NCBI GenBank assembly: GCA_964597535.1
Contig: CAZQYB010000152.1
Coordinates: 1-5,815, forward strand
DNA: 5,815 nt
Direction of reading: 5' to 3'
Source: CAZQYB01 sp964597535
GTDB lineage: Bacteria; Planctomycetota; Phycisphaerae; Sedimentisphaerales; Anaerobacaceae
The translations under genes were made by a program, and so were the position numbers. Positions within the stretch are counted from its first letter, which is position 1. Each line of letters begins with the position of its first letter. The notes below the pieces were generated by a model. That model made no database searches and was not told where the DNA came from. It saw only the letters and a list, made by a program, of their open reading frames with translations. Shown here in pieces: positions 1 through 4,735 of this stretch.

Positions 1-50
1 TAACTTTCACACCTGTCACTGTTTTTACCAATTATAACTGACATTTCCCA

Positions 51-87
51 TTTACCCCATTAGACGTTCTTTCTCTAACGGGGTAAA
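51..87. repeat. 14-bp inverted repeat (hairpin, 9-nt loop)
   Basis: Positions 51-64 pair with 74-87 around a 9-nt loop. The only imperfection is A59 against C79, which becomes a G.U wobble if the - strand is transcribed, so the structure is best formed in a - strand RNA. That is the direction of the small genes to its right, so it could end or protect their transcript. No T-run follows on either strand, so it is not a standard intrinsic terminator. Confidence 0.55.
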
Positions 88-120
88 CCCACTTATCCAT
101 AATCAGTTATCTTACAAAAT

Positions 121-201
121 TCACTTTGAACTATCAAGCTTCTCTAGAACACGGATTTCCCTCAATTCACGCTCCTTTTCTCCTATTTCTTTCTCAGTCA
201 T
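121..201 (-). CDS. 26-aa charged helical peptide, unknown function
   Basis: A 26-codon ORF begins with ATG at 201-199 and ends with TGA at 123-121. A clear Shine-Dalgarno (AAGGA on the - strand) lies about 7 nt upstream of the ATG. This is the main reason to believe in so short a gene. The product starts MTEKEIGEKE and is almost entirely charged (Glu, Lys and Arg with spaced Leu/Ile), so a single amphipathic or coiled-coil helix is likely, with no membrane segment or cysteine. It begins 40 nt after the stop of the membrane protein gene at 242-427 and has the same direction, so it would be the last gene of the - strand array. I do not recognise a family. It could also be the remnant of a longer gene. 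Confidence 0.4.
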   Translation of the reverse strand: MTEKEIGEKERELREIRVLEKLDSSK

Positions 202-241
202 TCGTTTTTCCTTTTTGAGTACCAATGCCGGGTTATTATCT

Positions 242-427
242 TTATTTGTCTTTTGGCTTCTTGTCTTTGAAGGTGATAATAAGGCCACCTGTTATGACAA
301 TAACAACCAGCCACGGAATAAGCAATGTTCTGACACCCCTCCAGAGGATGTTCCAGTACTCGTATACACCAACGAGAGCAAACGCTCCTATCCCGCACCA
401 CATAGCAATAAGTTGTTTCGTGTTCAT
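242..427 (-). CDS. Small two-helix membrane protein, unknown function
   Basis: A 61-aa protein. I chose the ATG at 427, preceded by a purine-rich GAAAGAGAG site 3-4 nt upstream; a TTG at 442 would add five residues. Two hydrophobic stretches are visible: about residues 6-28 (starting LIAMWCGIGAFALVG) and about 36-56 (LLIPWLVVIVITGGLIITF), joined by a short loop. A charged tail ends KDKKPKDK. This is typical of a small inner-membrane protein with both ends on the same side. There is no signal-peptide cleavage site, catalytic motif or binding motif. The upstream 23-bp repeat at 457-479 separates it from the cysteine-rich gene. Its tail (KD-x-x-PKD) and two-helix plan resemble the product at 759-1022, suggesting distant paralogy. 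Function unknown; I am fairly sure it is a gene, less sure of the start. Confidence 0.65.
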   Translation of the reverse strand: MNTKQLIAMWCGIGAFALVGVYEYWNILWRGVRTLLIPWLVVIVITGGLIITFKDKKPKDK

Positions 428-456
428 AGTTCTCTCTTTCAAAAAGCTCTGCTCTC

Positions 457-479
457 CACCGCACCATTTTAACGATTGC
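457..479. repeat. 23-bp direct repeat, copy 1
   Basis: Identical over 23 bp to copy 2 at 728-750; the core reads GCACCATTTTAACG on the + strand. It begins 10 bp beyond the stop codon (490-492) of the cysteine-rich gene and lies just upstream of the start of the 61-aa membrane protein. Read on the - strand it contains TAAAAT (471-466), a -10-like hexamer, but no good -35 element sits at the right distance. Confidence 0.85.
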
Positions 480-489
480 TATTTTTTTA

Positions 490-699
490 TTAGTCTTTTG
501 ACGTATACTCTCCACACCAGTCATCACAAGCGGTGAAGGGAAAGCGATACTTCACAACTTGCCTCGGACTACTTTCAAAACTGCTGAAGAAAATTCTTGG
601 TGAGTGTGCCCGACATTGGCCTGCATCTTTCTTTACGCCCTCAAATTTGAACTGAGTAACTTTTTTCCAATACCTACAGTTTTCACAGCTTTCATTCAT
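490..699 (-). CDS. Small cysteine-rich protein, probable metal-binding
   Basis: A 69-aa protein starting at ATG 699, with AGGGAG (- strand, 714-709) as ribosome binding site 9 nt upstream. It opens MNESCENCRYW, has a central GQCRAHSP and ends FTACDDWCGEY. Cysteines are at 5, 8, 29, 58 and 62. The pattern C-x2-C...C...C with an aromatic after the first pair and a terminal DWCGE(F/Y) matches a widespread type of tiny bacterial and phage proteins of unknown role. Four of the cysteines (5, 8, 29, 62) could hold a zinc ion or similar; that is inference from spacing. There is no membrane segment. It sits between two copies of the 23-bp repeat and between two small membrane-protein genes, all in the same direction. 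I know no experimentally assigned function. Confidence 0.72.
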   Translation of the reverse strand: MNESCENCRYWKKVTQFKFEGVKKDAGQCRAHSPRIFFSSFESSPRQVVKYRFPFTACDDWCGEYTSKD

Positions 700-727
700 A
701 ATCCAAATCTCCCTATCTGATTATTCT

Positions 728-750
728 CACCGCACCATTTTAACGATTGC
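728..750. repeat. 23-bp direct repeat, copy 2
   Basis: Same 23 bases as copy 1. It starts 8 bp beyond the stop codon (759-761) of the 87-aa membrane-protein gene, so its position relative to the preceding stop is nearly the same as for copy 1. Weaker similarity continues into the stop-codon side (copy 1 TTTTGACG, copy 2 TTTTGACCG). Confidence 0.85.
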
Positions 751-758
751 CGATTTAC

Positions 759-1022
759 TTATTGTTTTTGACCGTCTTTTGGGTTTTCATCTTTTAACCT
801 GATGAGTTTTTCCAGTTGGTTAAATCGTTCGTCTATTGTCTTACTCAGAAGTATATAGCATACTAAAATTACGATTATCGATAATGTACCAAGGGAAAGA
901 CCAAAAAGGTCCCATCGTTTCAATAGCCCTGAGAAAACAGACACAAATAACAAGAGCACAGTAAGTAAACGGATTGCGATAGGAGGGTCTTTTGCTTTAT
1001 ATGTCTTAGACATCTTTTTCAT
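759..1022 (-). CDS. Small two-helix membrane protein with coiled-coil tail
   Basis: An 87-aa protein. The frame is open back to a TTG at 1082, but the ATG at 1022 is preferred because GAAAGG (- strand, 1034-1029) sits 6 nt before it. Residues about 16-35 (IAIRLLTVLLLFVSVFSGLL) and 40-59 (FGLSLGTLSIIVILVCYILL) are strongly hydrophobic, with a short KRWDL turn between them. A charged tail follows, SKTIDERFNQLEKLIRLKDE, with heptad-like leucines suggesting a short coiled coil. It ends PKDGQKQ. It is the first gene of the - strand array and lies nearest the divergent region shared with rpsO. Organisation and tail resemble the 61-aa product at 242-427. No known family is recognised; it may help assemble or anchor a partner, but nothing in the sequence proves this. 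Confidence 0.65.
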   Translation of the reverse strand: MKKMSKTYKAKDPPIAIRLLTVLLLFVSVFSGLLKRWDLFGLSLGTLSIIVILVCYILLSKTIDERFNQLEKLIRLKDENPKDGQKQ

Positions 1023-1045
1023 AATATACCTTTCAGAAAAGTTTT

Positions 1046-1068
1046 TACCGCACCATTCTACCGTTTGC
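1046..1068. repeat. 23-bp direct repeat, copy 3 (diverged)
   Basis: Matches copies 1 and 2 at 19 of 23 positions (ACCGCACCATT retained at the left, TTGC at the right). It lies 23 bp upstream of the ATG of the 87-aa gene. Similarity to copy 1 extends toward the start codon (CTTTTNTGAAAG on the - strand). The - strand contains TAGAAT (1060-1055), a possible -10 hexamer, with TTGTAT 16 bp upstream as a weak -35. Confidence 0.7.
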
Positions 1069-1082
1069 CTGTCGCAATACAA

Positions 1083-1217
1083 CTGAGATAATTTCGCTTG
1101 ACCTTGCGGGCAATTTCGGTGTGATTTTGATAGAAAAGGGTTGTTTTGCAGGTATTTTTGAAAGTTTTATGCCTCAAATCTGGGCCAAACCTAATTATTT
1201 CTTGTCGCAGAAAAAAC
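1083..1217. other. Divergent intergenic region, no gene seen
   Basis: About 135 bp between the - strand array and the rpsO promoter. It is AT-rich with no ORF having a ribosome binding site, no tRNA-like fold and no strong inverted repeat that I can see. A promoter for the - strand genes must lie here or overlap repeat copy 3, but no hexamer pair stands out. Confidence 0.5.
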
Positions 1218-1246
1218 TTGCAAATATGATAATAAGCAATTATAAT
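1218..1246 (+). promoter_or_regulatory. Sigma-70-type promoter for rpsO-pnp
   Basis: TTGCAA at 1218-1223 and a perfect TATAAT at 1241-1246 are separated by exactly 17 bp. Transcription would start near 1252-1254, giving a leader of about 50 nt before rpsO. The match and its place immediately before a housekeeping operon make this the best promoter candidate in the window. Confidence 0.75.
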
Positions 1247-1263
1247 ACCAAAAAAGCTGAAGG

Positions 1264-1308
1264 ATGAAAGATATAGAGCAAAAAACTTTGGAATTCAAAG
1301 GATGTTAA
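1264..1308 (+). other. Possible 14-codon leader ORF overlapping the rpsO start
   Basis: ATG at 1264-1266 opens a 14-codon frame (MKDIEQKTLEFKGC) that stops at TAA 1306-1308, inside rpsO codons 2-3. Its start would be only ~11 nt from the predicted 5' end. AAGG touches the ATG directly, so initiation by normal Shine-Dalgarno pairing is doubtful. If translated, ribosomes ending here could couple to rpsO initiation. It may equally be chance. Confidence 0.2.
1286..1300 (+). promoter_or_regulatory. Small hairpin directly before the rpsO start codon
   Basis: CTTTG (1286-1290) and CAAAG (1296-1300) can form a 5-bp stem with loop GAATT, ending one base before the rpsO AUG (1302). The stem covers most of the only Shine-Dalgarno-like bases (AAAGG). 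In several bacteria S15 represses its own mRNA by binding a leader structure; this stem is a candidate element of such control, but it is short and lacks a recognisable S15 recognition motif. Confidence 0.3.
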
Positions 1309-1568
1309 CGAAGCAGAAAAAAACGAAAATCATCAGCGATTTTGAGGTGCACGAGGGTGATACCGGTTCGCCTGAAGTGCAGATTGCATTGCTGACGAAA
1401 AGGATTAATGAGCTTACCGAACATCTCAAAATTCATCGCAAAGACCACGCCTCCAGGCGTGGTTTGCTGAAAATGGTCGGGACCAGGTCGGCGTTGCTCA
1501 AGTACGTAAGCAAAAAGGATGTGAAACGCTATCAGGAAGTTATAGCCCGGCTCGGCTTACGAAAATAA
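1302..1568 (+). CDS. rpsO: 30S ribosomal protein S15
   Basis: An 88-aa protein, essentially the family length (89 in E. coli). S15 binds the central domain of 16S rRNA early in assembly of the 30S subunit and contacts the 50S subunit. The conserved core is plain: GDTGSPEVQIALLT at residues 19-32, then H41, H45 and D48 in the HLKIHRKDHASRRGLL segment (41-56) that touches the rRNA, and the C-terminal ARLGLRK. The ATG at 1302 gives the normal N-terminus. The ribosome binding site is poor (AAAGG touching the ATG) and lies in a small hairpin, which suggests control of initiation. A sigma-70-type promoter lies ~55 bp upstream. It is followed after 66 bp by pnp, the classical rpsO-pnp arrangement, so the two are probably co-transcribed. 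Identification is certain. Confidence 0.99.
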   Translation: MLTKQKKTKIISDFEVHEGDTGSPEVQIALLTKRINELTEHLKIHRKDHASRRGLLKMVGTRSALLKYVSKKDVKRYQEVIARLGLRK

Positions 1569-1623
1569 ATCAATGGATTGTTTTCTATTGAGTATTCTTG
1601 AGGTCTTTTTAGTAATCATTTAT

Positions 1624-1628
1624 AAGGA
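1624..1628 (+). promoter_or_regulatory. Ribosome binding site of pnp (decides the start)
   Basis: AAGGA ends 6 nt before ATG 1635. A second ATG at 1631, only 2 nt from the site and out of frame, reads ATG TAT GTT TGA and ends at 1642. The spacing favours 1635, which also gives the normal PNPase N-terminus. Confidence 0.7.
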
Positions 1629-1634
1629 AAATGT

Positions 1635-3785
1635 ATGTTTGATGTATCTAACGTAGAAAGACAAATTGGGGGCAGAACTTTATCAATCGAAACGGGCAGA
1701 ATTGGAAGGCAGGCTGACGGGGCCGTCGTAGTTAAATACGGCGAGACCGTCGTTCTTGTTGCTGCCGTAACTGCCCCGCCCAGGTTTGAAGATATTGATT
1801 TTTTCCCGCTCAGTGTTGACTAGCGAGAGAAGCAAAGTGCAGCGGGTAAATTCCCGGGCGGTTTTATCAAACGCGAGGGAAGGCCGAGCACTAAGGAAAC
1901 CCTGACGGCAAGGCAAATCGACAGGCCTATTCGCCCCTTGTTTCCGGAGGGTTACCTACAGGAAGTGCAAATCGCAGCGAACGTTTTAAGTTTTGACGGA
2001 GAAAATGACCCTGATGTTTTGGCGATGATAGGGGCCAGTGCGGCGCTTACCATAAGCAAAATTCCGTTTTTGGGGCCAACGGGCGCCTGTAGATTAGGCA
2101 GAATAGACGGTCAGTTTGTCGTTAACCCTACGCATAAACAACTGGAAACCGGCGACCTGAACCTGCTTCTTGGCGGACGGAAAGAAGCCCTGAATATGAT
2201 TGAGGTCTGTGCCAGAGAGCTGCCGGAAGAGGTCATTGCCGATGCCGTTGCGACCGCACAAAAAGTGGTCGTCCAGGTTTGTGAAATGATTGAGGAGCTC
2301 CGAAAAAAGGTCGGTGTTGAAAAGGAAATCCCACTTGTAGAAGATGATGAACAACTCTATTCGAAAATCAATTCGCAGATAGCGGATAAGCTGGGCGAAC
2401 TCAAGCAGGTACCGATAAAGCAGGAGCGGCAGAAGGCTAAACAGGAACTCTTCGAGCAGGTCATTAATGAATATTGTGCCGATGAGGACGAAGCGGAATC
2501 GGAGAGTGATACTGCTCCCAGGTATGACAAGGCAATGGTCAAGCGAATCATCCATAAGGTCGAGGGGCAGGCAGTCAGGAAATTGCTTTTAGAAGGCAAG
2601 CGGGCCGACGGAAGGGGCTATAATGACATTCGTCAAATTGATTGTGAAGTGGGTATTTTGCCCAGGACCCACGGCTCAGCGTTATTCACGCGTGGTGAAA
2701 CGCAATCGCTGGTGAGTGTAACGCTGGGTACCATCAGGGATGCCCAGATTATAGATGGTCTGTTAGAGGAATACACTCAGAATTTTACCCTCCATTACAA
2801 TTTCCCGCCTTTTTCTGTCGGCGAGGTGCGACCGATGCGAGGCCCGGGTCGAAGAGAAATTGGCCATGGTGCTCTTGCGGAACGGGCGCTGGAACGGGTG
2901 AGACCGCCGGTAGATGAGTTCGCATACACTGTCAGGGTCATCTCGGACATCACCGAGTCAAATGGTTCCAGTTCGATGGCTTCCGTTTGTGGGGGGTCGC
3001 TGGCTCTAATGGATGCGGGCGTTCCAATTACAAAAGCCGTTGCCGGCATATCAATCGGTATGATTAGCGACGAAACCGGCCGACACGAATTGCTGACTGA
3101 TATCCTCGGTGAAGAAGACCATTTTGGCGAAATGGATTTTAAAGTCGCCGGTACCGTTGACGGCATTACCGCGATACAGCTCGATATAAAAGCTGAGGGG
3201 TTGGCCCATAGTATTATGGTCGAGGCCCTGGAGCGGGCAAAACCGGCTCGCCTGAAGATTTTAGAGATAATGGCCAAGGCCATCAGCGAGCCCAGGCCCG
3301 AATTAAGTAAATATGCACCGAAGCTGATAAGTATCGAAATCGACCCTGAGTTTATTGGCAAGGTAATCGGGCCGGGCGGCAAAATGATTAAGAGTATTCA
3401 GGAACAAACCGATACGAAAATCGAGGTCGAGGAGGATGGGACTATTTACATAAGTTGTTTCGGCGGCGATGGTCACTTAAAGGCTAGGGAGATTATCGAA
3501 TCGATTACACAGCCGCCGCAAGTAGGCAGGGTTTATGAGCAGTCGAAGGTGGTCTCTGTTAAGGACTTTGGGGTGTTTGTTGAAATCACGCCGGGCGTTG
3601 AAGGTCTGTGCCATATTAGCGAGCTAAGCGATGGTTTCGTCAAGAATGTCGATGATGTCTGCAGGGTGGGTGACCTAATACCGGTAAAATTATTGGCGAT
3701 TGACGACCAGGGCAGATTCAAACTTTCACGCAGGGCCGCTCTTGCTGAGATGGGTAAAAAAAAGGAATCCGATAATAGCAAATAG
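1635..3785 (+). CDS. pnp: Polynucleotide phosphorylase, interrupted by one in-frame TAG
   Basis: PNPase degrades RNA 3' to 5' with phosphate, releasing nucleoside diphosphates, as a cytoplasmic trimer. The frame covers 717 codons including the stop, normal for the family. Order: first RNase PH domain (about 10-145), helical linker (about 150-300, with an acidic stretch ADEDEAESESD), second RNase PH domain (about 320-550), KH domain with GPGG at 579-582, and S1 domain from about 630. Active-site residues are present: SSS at 445-447, D495, D501 and K503 (GEMDFK); the RNA-binding loop FIKREGRPS is intact. The oddity is TAG at 1821-1823 (codon 63), in place of the conserved Tyr of FFPLSVD-Y-REK. 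The frame is otherwise uninterrupted and undecayed. If TAG terminates, only 62 residues are made; a restart near TTG 1938 would lack the first 101 residues. Sequencing error, fresh nonsense mutation or readthrough all fit. Confidence 0.96.
1821..1823 (+). other. In-frame amber codon in pnp
   Basis: TAG lies between GAC and CGA in the pnp frame. Alignment by eye with E. coli PNPase (FFPLTVNYQER) places it on the conserved Tyr, so a single change from TAC or TAT explains it. The terminal TAG of pnp (3783-3785) is followed by the same CGA triplet. Confidence 0.95.
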
Positions 3786-3848
3786 CGATATGGGCGAACC
3801 GACCAAAATGTTTGCGATATCGTAGTCTAATCTCCGGGACCAAAAGAG

Positions 3849-3900
3849 AGGGAGAAAATAAGTGTGGCGGCTTATAACGGGTTTTGTTCTTGTTTCATAG
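3849..3900 (+). promoter_or_regulatory. Strong Shine-Dalgarno with 12-codon GTG ORF
   Basis: AGGGAG at 3849-3854 sits 7 nt before GTG 3862, the best ribosome binding site in the + strand genes. The frame reads (V/M)WRLITGFVLVS and stops at TAG 3898-3900. Such a strong signal for 12 codons is suspicious; the same frame stays hydrophobic beyond the TAG, so this is probably the original start of the kinase gene. Confidence 0.5.
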
Positions 3901-3964
3901 TTTCTCGTTTCGATTCTTCTGTTTTGTGTAAAAATTTTTTAGACCGAAAGCGGAGCGGAGCAAT
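3862..3964 (+). pseudogene. Probable membrane-anchor N-terminus of the kinase, disrupted
   Basis: From GTG 3862 one frame reads WRLITGFVLVS, then TAG (3898-3900), then FLVSILLFCVKIF, then TAG (3940-3942). Together this is one ~25-residue transmembrane helix. Dropping a single T from the run TTTTTT (3935-3940) removes the second TAG and continues as RPKAERSN directly into the kinase frame at MASLEQEK. A TM helix followed by a basic linker and a coiled coil is how many NtrB-like kinases begin. So the gene may once have started at 3862 and been broken by one amber codon and one homopolymer slip, or the sequence here may contain errors. Alternatively the stretch is non-coding and the kinase is genuinely soluble. 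Confidence 0.42.
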
Positions 3965-4726
3965 ATGGCTTCTTTGGAGCAGGAAAAAATTCGGGGAAAT
4001 AAAAGTGAGCATCTCAAACAGCTCGAAGAATTGAGTAAATTGACCGGCGCGCTTGCCCACGAGATTAAAAACCCTCTCTCTATTATCAAGATTAATTTGA
4101 AGCTTATCAGCGAAGATTTGAAGCGTTCCGATGTTGCTGAGTTGGGTAAAGATGCGGAAAAAACTAACCGGAGATTCGCAAGGGCACTGAGGAAAATAGC
4201 TGTGATTCAAAAGGAAACTGACAGACTTGAGCAGACTCTCAACGGTTTCCTTCGTTATATCGACAGAACGGAATTGCAGCCGGCAAGTGTTGATATCAAC
4301 TGCCTTGTTGGCGATATGCTCGATTTTTATTCGCCGCAGGCCCACAGCCGCTCAATTACCATCAGGCAGGGCTTGTATAATAAACCGCTTGTTTGTAAAG
4401 TGGATGCGGATATGTTAAAACAAGTGATATTGAATCTGTTTATCAACGCCCAGCAGGCTATGAGTAACGGCGGAGAGTTGATAATAAGAACAAACCGGCA
4501 AAAAAAGGATGCCGTTATCCAAATCAGCGATACCGGCAGTGGTATTGCCGCGGACAAATTGCCTAAGATTTTTGATGTTTATTATTCATCTCGGCCGCAG
4601 GGAAGCGGGCTGGGTTTGCCGACCGTAAAGAAGATTATCGAGGCGCATAATGGTACGGTAACCGTTGACAGTGAGTTGGGCACGGGGACATCGTTTACCA
4701 TAAAATTACCACTCCAGGATGAATGA
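3965..4726 (+). CDS. Histidine kinase of the NtrB type
   Basis: A 253-aa protein that would autophosphorylate and pass phosphate to the regulator encoded next door. Residues 1-26 are a charged coiled coil. HisKA follows, with the H-box LAHEIKNPLS and phospho-acceptor H32. The ATPase domain has the N-box around N161 (NLFINAQQAM), G1 DTGSG at 189-193, an F-box-like IFDVYYSSR and G2 GSGLGL at 213-218. All catalytic elements are present. ATG 3965 is the first in-frame start after TAA 3929-3931; GGAG (3957-3960) lies 4 nt before it. As read, there is no sensor domain and no membrane segment, but the preceding disrupted frame suggests a lost membrane anchor. Without it the signal could come through a partner or a cytoplasmic ligand. 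It is 179 bp after pnp with no clear terminator between, so some read-through from rpsO-pnp is possible. Confidence 0.95.
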   Translation: MASLEQEKIRGNKSEHLKQLEELSKLTGALAHEIKNPLSIIKINLKLISEDLKRSDVAELGKDAEKTNRRFARALRKIAVIQKETDRLEQTLNGFLRYIDRTELQPASVDINCLVGDMLDFYSPQAHSRSITIRQGLYNKPLVCKVDADMLKQVILNLFINAQQAMSNGGELIIRTNRQKKDAVIQISDTGSGIAADKLPKIFDVYYSSRPQGSGLGLPTVKKIIEAHNGTVTVDSELGTGTSFTIKLPLQDE

Positions 4727-4728
4727 GG
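4725..4728 (+). promoter_or_regulatory. Ribosome binding site of the regulator, overlapping the kinase stop
   Basis: GAGG shares its first two bases with the kinase stop TGA (4724-4726) and lies 7 nt before TTG 4736. Because the regulator frame is the kinase frame, nothing upstream of 4727 can be its start, and TTG 4736 is the only start codon giving a full receiver domain. This arrangement suggests translational coupling. Confidence 0.65.
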
Positions 4729-4735
4729 CGTCGAT

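Noticed and set aside
32..100. 22-codon - strand ORF (starts MDKWVYPVRER) covering the hairpin
   Set aside because: No ribosome binding site, and its sequence is dominated by the inverted repeat.
221..240. Possible fourth, decayed copy of the 23-bp repeat upstream of the 26-aa ORF
   Set aside because: Only AATGCCG and a few scattered bases match; no better than chance in AT-rich DNA.
198..527. 109-codon - strand ORF
   Set aside because: It overlaps two better-supported genes in another frame, runs through repeat copy 1 and has no membrane, domain or start signal of its own.
457..1068. Integron attC sites between the small genes
   Set aside because: The repeats lack the paired RYYYAAC and GTTRRRY core sites and have no long imperfect palindrome. 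GTTAAAA in copies 1 and 2 is near but off consensus, and copy 3 has no GTT.
457..1068. CRISPR array
   Set aside because: Spacing between repeats is 248-295 bp, unequal, and filled by ORFs with ribosome binding sites; only three copies exist.
1587..1616. Internal promoter before pnp (TTGAGT with AGTAAT 17 bp downstream)
   Set aside because: The -10 is poor and pnp is expected to be carried by the rpsO promoter.
3786..3830. Terminator after pnp (CGATAT/ATATCG pairing)
   Set aside because: A 6-bp AT-rich stem with a loop of more than 20 nt and no following T-run is not a credible terminator.
3872..4345. 157-codon - strand ORF opposite the kinase
   Set aside because: It is the antisense shadow of HisKA coding sequence; the + strand has all kinase motifs.
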